7,308 nucleotides of DNA from CAZZIZ01 sp964654535 (GTDB lineage: Bacteria; Bacteroidota; Bacteroidia; Chitinophagales; UBA2359): the NCBI GenBank assembly GCA_964654535.1, contig CAZZIZ010000173.1, positions 1 through 7,308 on the forward strand, given 5' to 3'. Both the position numbers and the translations under genes were made by a program. Below are positions 1-6,084 of the stretch, one piece after another. The first letter of the stretch is position 1; each line of letters starts with the position of its first letter. Under the pieces are notes generated by a model that had not been told where the DNA came from, did not search any database, and was given only the letters and a program-made list of their open reading frames with translations.

Positions 1-1079
1 ATAAATGCCTCTTGGTCTTTTATCTCTGGGAAAATAGTACTGTAAGTTTCTGCCATTACCGGAACAAGTTCGTTCAACAATGGCTCCTTGTATTCTAGCA
101 CCGAATAAATGTAACGCACCGCACGACGTAGAATACGACGGATAACATAACCTGCTCCCGTGTTGCTTGGCAATTGCCCGTCTACTATGGCAAAAGTTAT
201 CGCACGAATATGATCAACCACAACTCGTAAAGCAATATTGGTTTTCTCGTCGTCCGGAGAACGTCTCTTTCCTGTGCGTTTTTCCAACAAAGCAAAAAAG
301 TCGTCGAACAAATCTATTTGGTACGTACTCTGCTTGTTTTGTAAAACCATACAAAGTCGCTCAAAACCCATACCTGTATCAACATGCACTTCGGGAAGCT
401 TTTCCAATGCGCCAGAACTGACGCGCTGAAACTGTATAAATACTAGGTTCCAAATTTCTATTACCTGAGGATGATCGGCATTTACCAATTCAACACCCGG
501 CACTTTTGCACGATCTGCGTCAGAGCGCATGTCCACGTGAATTTCCGAACATGGGCCGCAAGGTCCCACATCGCCCATTTCCCAAAAGTTATCCGACTTA
601 TCGAAGTCTAGAATACGATCTTCGGCCACGTGCTTTTGCCAAAAACCTGCCGCTTCATTATCACGTTCTAGGCCATCCTTCGCATCACCACCAAAAACCG
701 AAACGTAAATTCTATCCTTAGGAATTTTGTAAACCTCAGTCAGCAATTCCCAAGCCCAGTTTATAGCGTCCTCTTTAAAGTAGTTTCCAAAAGACCAGTT
801 GCCCAGCATTTCGAACATAGTGTGGTGGTAGGTATCTACTCCTACTTCTTCCAAGTCGTTGTGCTTTCCAGACACCCTTAGACACTTTTGAGTGTCCGCT
901 ACCCGTCGAATATCAGGCACGCTGTTTCCCAAGAAATAGTCCTTGAATTGGTTCATTCCAGCGTTGGTGAACATAAGCGTGGGATCGTTCTTTACCACAA
1001 TGGGAGCACTAGACACTATTTTGTGCTCTTTGTCTTTAAAAAAGTCTAGAAATGTCTGCCTGACTTGCTTCGCTTTCAT
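1..1079 (-). CDS. alaS: Alanyl-tRNA synthetase, N-terminal part (truncated by window edge)
   Basis: Class II aminoacyl-tRNA synthetase that charges tRNA-Ala with alanine in the cytoplasm. The frame is open from the ATG at 1079-1077 to the window edge, giving 359 residues of a protein usually near 870. Visible signatures are NDPTLMFTNAGMNQFKDYF (residues 31-49), the class II motif 2 region FEMLGNWSFGNYF (89-101), GPCGPCSEIH (172-181), VDTGMGFERL (233-242), and the motif 3 region DGQLPSNTGAGYVIRRILRR (300-319). These cover the catalytic domain and the start of the tRNA-recognition domain. The editing and C-terminal domains lie outside the window. The start is set by the conserved N-terminus (MKAKQVRQTFLDFF) and by a TAnnTTTG promoter box about 60 bp upstream. 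The gene is divergent from the M23 peptidase. I see no frameshift in the visible part. The identification is essentially certain. Confidence 0.97.
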   Translation of the reverse strand, partial: MKAKQVRQTFLDFFKDKEHKIVSSAPIVVKNDPTLMFTNAGMNQFKDYFLGNSVPDIRRVADTQKCLRVSGKHNDLEEVGVDTYHHTMFEMLGNWSFGNYFKEDAINWAWELLTEVYKIPKDRIYVSVFGGDAKDGLERDNEAAGFWQKHVAEDRILDFDKSDNFWEMGDVGPCGPCSEIHVDMRSDADRAKVPGVELVNADHPQVIEIWNLVFIQFQRVSSGALEKLPEVHVDTGMGFERLCMVLQNKQSTYQIDLFDDFFALLEKRTGKRRSPDDEKTNIALRVVVDHIRAITFAIVDGQLPSNTGAGYVIRRILRRAVRYIYSVLEYKEPLLNELVPVMAETYSTIFPEIKDQEAF

Positions 1080-1115
1080 CGCGATTTTCGTTAATTTATA
1101 AAGCCTAAAATGGCC

Positions 1116-1123
1116 TACCTTTG
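1116..1123 (+). promoter_or_regulatory. Bacteroidota-type -7 box for the M23/MerR operon
   Basis: TACCTTTG matches the TAnnTTTG -7 consensus of Bacteroidota housekeeping promoters and is followed by GCAGCC, a common context. No good TTG -33 element is seen; the nearest is TTA at 1091-1093. Transcription would start near 1130, giving a leader of roughly 43 nt before the ATG at 1173. The assignment rests on motif match and position only. Confidence 0.6.
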
Positions 1124-1139
1124 CAGCCTATTTAGGGAG

Positions 1140-1147
1140 CAAAAGTA
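1140..1147 (-). promoter_or_regulatory. Bacteroidota-type -7 box for alaS
   Basis: On the minus strand this reads TACTTTTG, a match to TAnnTTTG. Transcription leftward would start near 1133, giving a leader of about 54 nt before the alaS ATG. It faces the plus-strand box at 1116-1123 with only 16 bp between them, so each promoter's start region falls at or inside the other's. No clear TTG -33 element is visible. Confidence 0.5.
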
Positions 1148-1172
1148 GCAGTTTTATAGCTAAGGCATACCG

Positions 1173-2144
1173 ATGAGCAAAGTCAAATATTATTACAATA
1201 AAGAGAGCCTCCGCTACGAGAAAATTGAATCCTCGTGGCTCAAGCGCTTTTTCAAAATATTCGGGTTTCTTGCTGCGGCTATGATCTTCGCCTTGGCTAT
1301 TGTTTTATTGACCTTCAAATTCATCGATTCTCCCAAAGAAAGGCAGCTCAAGCGTGAGATAGCTTATATGGAAATGAAGTTTGAGCAAATCGAGCAAGAG
1401 CTCAATTTGTATACCGAAGTTTTATACGACCTCTCTGAACGCGACGACAATATCTATAGAGTCATTTTTGAGGCAGAGCCTATACCACGGTCGGTAAGAA
1501 CCGCTGGGATAGGTGGAGCGGAACGCTTCAAAGAAATGGAAAACTTCAGTAGCGGTAAGTTGTTGACCCGTGTAGCGCAGAAAGTAGATAAGATGGGGCG
1601 TGAATTGTACATCCAGTCAAAGTCCTATGATTCGGTGGCGGAACTAATTAAAAACAGGGAAGAACTTTACGCGCACATACCCGCCATCCAACCCGTATCC
1701 AATAAAAATCTAACCAGAATGGCTAGTGGATACGGTTATCGAATCGATCCTATTTACAAAACCAGAAAGATGCACCACGGTATGGACTTCTCTGCACCGA
1801 AACGAACGGCGGTTTATGCAACCGGTGACGGTACGATCGAAAAGTCCAAGAAAGAACGCGGTGGCTACGGAAAACACATCGTTATCGACCACGGATTTAA
1901 CTATAAAACACTTTATGCACACCTCGATGAGATGTCCGTAAAAAAAGGCGCAAGCGTCAAAAGGGGCGATATCATTGGCTATGTGGGCTCTACGGGTAAG
2001 TCAACTGCTCCACATTTGCACTACGAGGTGATTAAAAATAATCGCAAAGTAAATCCAATAAACTATTACTTTAACGACCTATCCGCAGAAGAATATGAAA
2101 GGATGATTGAAATGTCGGAATCGGCAAATCAATCGTTTGATTAA
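1173..2144 (+). CDS. Membrane-anchored M23 family metallopeptidase (cell-wall endopeptidase)
   Basis: A 323-residue zinc peptidase of the LytM/peptidase M23 family, expected to cleave peptidoglycan cross-bridges or to activate amidases in the periplasm. Order of parts: a short basic cytoplasmic tail; one membrane segment at about residues 30-50 (GFLAAAMIFALAIVLLTF); a charged, probably coiled-coil stretch at about 55-90; a linker containing DDNIYRVIFEAEPIP (91-105); and the C-terminal M23 domain at about 180-300. Zinc and catalytic residues are all visible: H201 and D205 in HHGMD, H250 in YAHL, and H281 and H283 in HLHYE. The catalytic set is complete, so it is probably an active enzyme and not a degenerate EnvC/NlpD-type activator. 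The final 20 residues are acidic. It begins 43 nt after the predicted start of transcription and is followed 13 bp later by the MerR-type gene, so the two are likely co-transcribed. The exact substrate is not known. Confidence 0.92.
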   Translation: MSKVKYYYNKESLRYEKIESSWLKRFFKIFGFLAAAMIFALAIVLLTFKFIDSPKERQLKREIAYMEMKFEQIEQELNLYTEVLYDLSERDDNIYRVIFEAEPIPRSVRTAGIGGAERFKEMENFSSGKLLTRVAQKVDKMGRELYIQSKSYDSVAELIKNREELYAHIPAIQPVSNKNLTRMASGYGYRIDPIYKTRKMHHGMDFSAPKRTAVYATGDGTIEKSKKERGGYGKHIVIDHGFNYKTLYAHLDEMSVKKGASVKRGDIIGYVGSTGKSTAPHLHYEVIKNNRKVNPINYYFNDLSAEEYERMIEMSESANQSFD

Positions 2145-2157
2145 ACCCGGTCGCTAA

Positions 2158-2496
2158 ATGGCATACAAGGAAAAAGAAATTAAAAAGCTGTATTACAGCA
2201 TTGGCGAGGTCGCCAAAATGTTTAAAGTCTCTACCTCTCTTATCCGTTTTTGGGAAGGAGAATTCGACGTACTCAAACCACGCAAAAACAAAAAAGGCAA
2301 TCGCCTTTTCACCGACAAGGACATCAATAATCTACACACCATTTATCATTTGGTTAAGGAGAAGGGGTATACCCTGGAGGGTGCACGCAAAACCCTTTCA
2401 GCTAAAGGTTCGACTGATCTATCTAATGCTCAGATAGTGAAGAAATTAAAGAACATCCGCAGCTTCTTAGTAGAGATGCAAGAGTCGCTTAATTAG
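2158..2496 (+). CDS. MerR-family transcriptional regulator (short form)
   Basis: A 112-residue DNA-binding protein. The winged helix-turn-helix of the MerR family spans about residues 10-80. YYSIGEVAKMFKVSTSLIRF (11-30) is the recognition region, WEGEFDVLKPRKNKKGNRLF continues it, and the wing and second helical part end near KGYTLEGARKTL. The last 25-30 residues are a short helix that probably serves as the dimerisation coiled coil. There is no effector-binding domain and no cysteine set for metal sensing, so the signal it responds to cannot be read from the sequence. It lies 13 bp behind the M23 gene and probably shares its promoter. The protein ends at its natural family length. I recall this M23-MerR order downstream of alaS from other Bacteroidota, but could not check it here. 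Its target genes are unknown. Confidence 0.9.
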   Translation: MAYKEKEIKKLYYSIGEVAKMFKVSTSLIRFWEGEFDVLKPRKNKKGNRLFTDKDINNLHTIYHLVKEKGYTLEGARKTLSAKGSTDLSNAQIVKKLKNIRSFLVEMQESLN

Positions 2497-2524
2497 GAGC
2501 AATTTCAGTTTAGATTTTATTTGG

Positions 2525-2670
2525 GCAGCAACAGGCTATCCGCTTGTACTCGGCACGTCTATCTTTGGTTCAGCATAGTCGTGGTTGCGTATTCCCTAGA
2601 CGGTCATCCACCCCCACTCCTTGCTTCACTCAAAGCTAGCCGCACCTCATACCGCTTCTATCCTGGCTGC
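2525..2670 (+). other. Candidate structured RNA or repeat element downstream of merR
   Basis: The ends can pair over 146 bp. GCAGC (2525-2529) pairs with GCTGC (2666-2670), and CAGG (2532-2535) pairs with CCTG (2662-2665), leaving a two-base AA bulge. Just inside the stem lie the similar sequences CTATCCGCTT (2536-2545) and CCGCTTCTAT (2652-2661). The interior holds a 6-bp pair, CGTCTA (2556-2561) with TAGACG (2597-2602), and a small hairpin, GCTT (2623-2626) with AAGC (2633-2636). Several alternative pairings compete, for example GGCTA (2534-2538) with TAGCC (2637-2641). I recall intergenic elements in Bacteroidota with CTATCCGCT-like ends and variable interiors, but cannot verify this. The element could be the 3' end of the merR transcript, an independent small RNA, or a dispersed repeat. 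Strand is inferred from the merR direction. Confidence 0.4.
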
Positions 2671-2731
2671 GGGTGTAGCTACCTTTAGTTAAAGTCTAAT
2701 TTATGAAGTGATAATTCCTGCTTTGGAGCCC

Positions 2732-2774
2732 GGATCGCAGATCCTGCAGTTTATGCATCCCGATTGTAAATCGG
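2732..2774. repeat. Pair of REP-like short palindromes
   Basis: Two small inverted repeats lie 15 bp apart. The first is GGATC-GCA-GATCC (2732-2744), a 5-bp stem with a 3-base loop. The second is CCGATT-GTA-AATCGG (2760-2774), a 6-bp stem with a 3-base loop. Tandem palindromes of this size and shape (stems around GGATT or CGGATT with a three-base centre) are typical of REP-like tracts that IS200-type RAYT transposases spread in Bacteroidota. No transposase is present, so this would be a non-autonomous relic. Neither hairpin is followed by a T-run, so a terminator role is less likely. Confidence 0.45.
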
Positions 2775-2833
2775 CACGATTGGGTTTGGGTTTCGAAGGG
2801 CTGGGCTGCTCGCAACATCTCGGGTAAACACCT

Positions 2834-4180
2834 TTAATTCCTTCTCGGTTTTTCTAACTTGATTTTTTCAAAAATTTCTCTGATTCCCTTATTTGTTACT
2901 TCAGAAATTTCCTTCTTTGAAAAAAGCATACTGTAATCTTTTTCGTAGCATTTTGAATCATTCTCAAAATTGAAATAGTAGGAATACTCATCAAGAGAAA
3001 CTAAGATTCTATAGAAAACATCCTCGTCCAGAATTAAAACCGCTTTTGTCTTCTTTATCAATGTCAGTCGCAGTTCGATTGCAATATGATCGTCCTTTAG
3101 CGGAGAGAATTTTTCTTTCAAATTTTCATCCGAAATATTATCTAACATTCTTAAACCAGAAGTAGTAGTTATTGCGATTGTCATAAACTTCATTTGAGGA
3201 TAGAACTCAATAAACTCCGTTTCGATAGTGCGCACTATTTCAGTAAAAATAGGGCGAACTGTATCAATATAGACTGCACGGAAAAAGCCTCCATCTCTCT
3301 TCGGTGAGTTCTTTAAACTACCTGCCTCGTTCTTTTTCCATACTGCAATCTCCTTTTTTAAATCGCCATCTTCTTCTATTGACTCGCCTCTAGCGGCCTT
3401 TAATGCAATTTCAAGGCTCCAAATTAGTTGGTTTCCTAAGTAGGCAACAAAGGAATCAAAATCCCCAGTATCCGCCTGGCTCAAGGCATACAAGTAATTT
3501 TTTTTGTCTTCACTTTTTATGATCAAAGGCGGGAAACCATTTTTCATTAAATGCAAATTCATTAGCAAGCGACTAACTCTACCATTTCCATCGTCAAAAG
3601 GATGAATAACTACAAACTTATAATGCAAATATGCCGCTACAATCAAGGGGTGTTCATTCTTAGCACCAGCATACCAACTTATTAGATCGTTCATTTTAGC
3701 AGGGACTTCGTGTGGTTCTGCATATTTAAAAATATCACCAGAAGCTAATCGAACATGGTTAGGATGCGCTTTATATTCTCCAACTTTTATTCTTTTCGGC
3801 GTTGATCGCCCATCTGGAGTCTGGGCCTCTGACCAGTAATCTTTAACTAGGATTAATTCATTTAACTCACGTATGTCTTTTTCAATTAACTGGCGGCTTG
3901 CATCTTGAGCCCAATCTCGAATCATATAAATGGCCGTGTCATGAGCTCGCATCTCGTTTACATCCCGTAGAGAGTTGTTTTGCGCTCTGAAATCATCACC
4001 AAGTCTAAGCAGCAACTCAGTTTGACCATATGTCATCGTATTACCTTCTATATGGTTTGAGTTAAAGTTCCACTCGAGACGGTACTTCTCCCATAGCAAA
4101 TTTTGACCTTCAGCGTTCAAAGGTTCAAACGAGCTTAAATCGGACTTGAGACCGTTAATTTTAGCTAATAGCTCTTTCAT
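2834..4180 (-). CDS. Fic family protein (class II, probable AMP-transferase)
   Basis: A 448-residue protein with a complete Fic core. HPFDDGNGRVSR (residues 193-204) is the catalytic loop: H193 is the expected base, D197 the Mg-binding acid, and GNGR plus R204 bind the phosphates. S41-N-H-I-E45-G46 fits the inhibitory motif [S/T]xxxE[G/N]. It lies N-terminal to the Fic core, which makes this class II, and E45 should hold the enzyme off by blocking ATP gamma-phosphate placement. The region around KVGEYKAHPNHV (132-143) fits the flap that clamps the target. Residues from about 260 to 448 form a C-terminal region I cannot assign; it does not look like the winged helix often fused to class II Fic proteins. 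Family activity is transfer of AMP to Ser, Thr or Tyr hydroxyls; the target here is unknown. No separate antitoxin gene lies next to it, consistent with built-in inhibition. The ATG at 4180 keeps the full N-terminal helix. It is co-directional with the M3 gene, 156 bp downstream of it. Confidence 0.92.
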   Translation of the reverse strand: MKELLAKINGLKSDLSSFEPLNAEGQNLLWEKYRLEWNFNSNHIEGNTMTYGQTELLLRLGDDFRAQNNSLRDVNEMRAHDTAIYMIRDWAQDASRQLIEKDIRELNELILVKDYWSEAQTPDGRSTPKRIKVGEYKAHPNHVRLASGDIFKYAEPHEVPAKMNDLISWYAGAKNEHPLIVAAYLHYKFVVIHPFDDGNGRVSRLLMNLHLMKNGFPPLIIKSEDKKNYLYALSQADTGDFDSFVAYLGNQLIWSLEIALKAARGESIEEDGDLKKEIAVWKKNEAGSLKNSPKRDGGFFRAVYIDTVRPIFTEIVRTIETEFIEFYPQMKFMTIAITTTSGLRMLDNISDENLKEKFSPLKDDHIAIELRLTLIKKTKAVLILDEDVFYRILVSLDEYSYYFNFENDSKCYEKDYSMLFSKKEISEVTNKGIREIFEKIKLEKPRRN

Positions 4181-4336
4181 TCTTATAGAATATTAGTTCA
4201 TAATGCCTCATCAACAAAGTCCAATTTGAATGCGACAATTCCTCTTCAATTTACCTAAAAAAACAAGAGTATACTTATGCAGGCATACACATAGAATTTC
4301 AATTGTGCGCTGTATTTACTTGGCTTTGATCTAAGC
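4181..4336 (-). promoter_or_regulatory. Spacer between M3 peptidase and Fic gene, with weak promoter candidate
   Basis: A 156-bp AT-rich gap, long enough for a separate Fic promoter. On the minus strand TACTCTTG (4271-4264) differs by one base from the TAnnTTTG -7 consensus and would place the start of transcription near 4257, a leader of about 77 nt. No TTG lies at a suitable distance upstream. Next to it are a GTATAC palindrome and TATGC-AG-GCATA (around 4276-4287), which could be an operator. A minus-strand T7 tract (4263-4257) follows, but it has no strong hairpin in front. No ribosome binding site stands out before the ATG at 4180. Confidence 0.25.
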
Positions 4337-6082
4337 CTAAAACCTTAACTGTTCAAACAATTCATTGTACTCTGCCCGTACAAAATCCGCAATCCTCTTT
4401 ATATAAGCATTTGAAAAATTAAACTCTACACCCGCTACTTTATAAATCTCCTGAATAGATTTAGTGTTTCCCAATTTCATCGCAGCAATAAGCTTATTGA
4501 TTGTTTGAGTAGGCTCTTCGCGATATTGTCGATAAATTTCAAATGCTCCAAACTGCGCAAAGGCATACTCCATCATATAAAAAGGTGCGAAGTAAATAAG
4601 GGGACGATGTTGCCATCCAGTGTTTTCTTCCGCAGGTTTTATACTCGTAGACGTAATACCTATATCGAATCTTTTGCTTAAATCATCCCAAAAGAAATTT
4701 CTTTCCTTTGTGTTGTGCTTTGGGTTTAGATAAGCCCATCGCTGAAAGCCATCCCAGAGTCCAATCATTCTTAATAAGCCCAGGCAATTCTCCAGTTTCT
4801 TCATTTTAGATCGGATAAGATTTTGCTCATCCTCAAAATAGACATTCCAGTATTCGGAAGAGATTAACTCCATACTCAGTGTAAATAACTCAGATACTTC
4901 AGCCCCTGGATTTTGGAGACCGATCAAACTATACTGATTGCAATACATACAATGAATTGCATGTGTGAGTTCATGTATAGGGGCGTGAACGTCGTGCATC
5001 GTGTTTGTAGGCGTATAGAATACAAAAGGCTGTTTAGATTCTGGGAAGTAGGTCGTAAACATAGCCGATACCTTATTCGGTCTTGCTTCAAAATCCAACC
5101 GCTCTTCCTTTATCAAATAATCAATTGCCTTTGAGAAATCAGGATGTATTGAATTGAATACCCGCCTTACTTTTACCAGTATCTCTTTCTGGTTTTTTGG
5201 AAAAGTCATTGATGGAGCGGAACCTAAATCCGTTTGCAAGTCATAAGAATAGATGTCTTCTAGTCCCAGAGCGTGCTTACGTTTTTCAATCGTTTCTTTT
5301 TGAAGAGGTATAAAATGAGTTTCAATTGCCGAACATATATTCTCACAATCCTTAGGCGTGTAATCAACCCTTGATTTCTCATCCCATATAAAATCACGAT
5401 AATTTTCGTAGCCCGCTTGCTCAGCCAACAAATGTCTTTGCGCTACCATCTCACCAAAAATTTTATCGAGCACAGGGCTATGTTTTTCACGACACTCTTC
5501 TATCTCTAAATCAATTTCTCTACGTTTAGTTCTTGGTTCATCTTTAACGGCACTGGCTGCCTTGAATAAATTTACTTCTTCATCATTTACACTAATTTTA
5601 TGAAGCGCATTTACTTCATTGTACTTTTTACCTAATTCCGAAAGTCGTGTAACTACCGTTTCATTTACTGCAGCATATACTTTGCTCTGATTTTGAATGT
5701 TTAAGATCATTCGCCGGAAATCAGGCTTTACTTTCATCAAATCCAGCAAGTACGGCGAGTCCAATATTTTCTTATTCAGAAGACCAATGGTTTTATCATA
5801 GTTTGAACGAAGGTCTTTTTCGAGCTTCTTTCCGGAAGAATCCTTCACCGACGTATTTGCAAATCGAAAAGATCTTAGGTCGTGGAATTCTAATTGCTCC
5901 AATACGACAACATCCAACTCATTCTTTTTGTATAAAAAGTCAATTAAACCTTCAGTTGAATCTATGTTTTGTTCTATAAGCTCTTGCGAAAAACTACTCA
6001 ATAGTTTCCATTGTCTATAGTCGACTCCTTTTTCTAGGAACTTTCTCTGATAGGGCTTAACAGGGACTATTTTAGAATTCAT
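4337..6082 (-). CDS. M3 family zinc oligopeptidase (PepF/thimet-like)
   Basis: A 581-residue cytoplasmic metallopeptidase expected to cut short peptides, a usual length for oligoendopeptidase F-type enzymes. The zinc motif is HELTH (residues 370-374): H370 and H374 bind zinc and E371 is the catalytic acid/base. The third ligand is probably E398, in AEVSELFTLSMEL (394-406), 28 residues after the first histidine as in thimet-type peptidases. The C-terminal substrate-binding stretch, APFYMMEYAFAQFGAFEIY (499-517), is typical of M3. The N-terminal 350 residues are mostly helical, fitting the lid that restricts substrates to peptides. There is no signal peptide. The family signature normally has Gly at the fourth position of HExGH; here it is Thr. 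The ATG lies 2 bp after the GH30 stop, so translation is probably coupled and the two form one operon. The ATG choice is supported by that tight junction. Physiological substrate is unknown. Confidence 0.9.
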   Translation of the reverse strand: MNSKIVPVKPYQRKFLEKGVDYRQWKLLSSFSQELIEQNIDSTEGLIDFLYKKNELDVVVLEQLEFHDLRSFRFANTSVKDSSGKKLEKDLRSNYDKTIGLLNKKILDSPYLLDLMKVKPDFRRMILNIQNQSKVYAAVNETVVTRLSELGKKYNEVNALHKISVNDEEVNLFKAASAVKDEPRTKRREIDLEIEECREKHSPVLDKIFGEMVAQRHLLAEQAGYENYRDFIWDEKSRVDYTPKDCENICSAIETHFIPLQKETIEKRKHALGLEDIYSYDLQTDLGSAPSMTFPKNQKEILVKVRRVFNSIHPDFSKAIDYLIKEERLDFEARPNKVSAMFTTYFPESKQPFVFYTPTNTMHDVHAPIHELTHAIHCMYCNQYSLIGLQNPGAEVSELFTLSMELISSEYWNVYFEDEQNLIRSKMKKLENCLGLLRMIGLWDGFQRWAYLNPKHNTKERNFFWDDLSKRFDIGITSTSIKPAEENTGWQHRPLIYFAPFYMMEYAFAQFGAFEIYRQYREEPTQTINKLIAAMKLGNTKSIQEIYKVAGVEFNFSNAYIKRIADFVRAEYNELFEQLRF

Positions 6083-6084
6083 GA

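Larger units (their letters stand above)
2497..2833. other. Gene-free convergent intergenic region (337 bp)
   Basis: This stretch lies between the stop codons of merR (plus) and the Fic gene (minus). I find no convincing gene in it. Short open frames exist on both strands, but they lack plausible starts and recognisable protein features. It contains two things described separately: a structured element closed by a bulged stem (2525-2670) and two short palindromes (2732-2744, 2760-2774). No hairpin followed by a T-run, the usual intrinsic terminator, is visible for either flanking gene. The mixture resembles a site of past insertion or rearrangement. Confidence 0.7.

Noticed and set aside
167..721. 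Plus-strand open frames of 63-84 codons inside the first kilobase.
   Set aside because: They lie antisense to a strongly conserved alaS frame and show no protein signatures; they are shadow frames.
2497..2688. An open frame continues in phase after the merR TAG stop for 63 codons, up to a TAG at 2686-2688, which could suggest a read-through extension or a longer ancestral MerR.
   Set aside because: The MerR protein already ends at its usual family length, the extension has no recognisable domain, and its sequence is better explained by the structured element at 2525-2670.
2703..2819. A minus-strand open frame of 39 codons, ending at a TAA (2705-2703), runs through the palindromes and could be a small cysteine-containing peptide.
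   Set aside because: It lacks a credible start, and its sequence is largely produced by the REP-like palindromes. Such frames are typical spurious calls in these repeats.
2834..4180. A Fic toxin-antitoxin module with a separate antitoxin gene (FicT/FicA or Doc/Phd type).
   Set aside because: No small antitoxin gene flanks it, and the inhibitory motif SNHIEG lies inside the protein, so it is a self-inhibited class II Fic protein.
4257..4290. A possible intrinsic terminator for the GH30-M3 operon: a TATG/CATA hairpin followed by a T7 tract on the minus strand.
   Set aside because: The stem is only 4-5 AT-rich pairs and ends about 12 bases before the T-run, too weak and too far for a convincing terminator.
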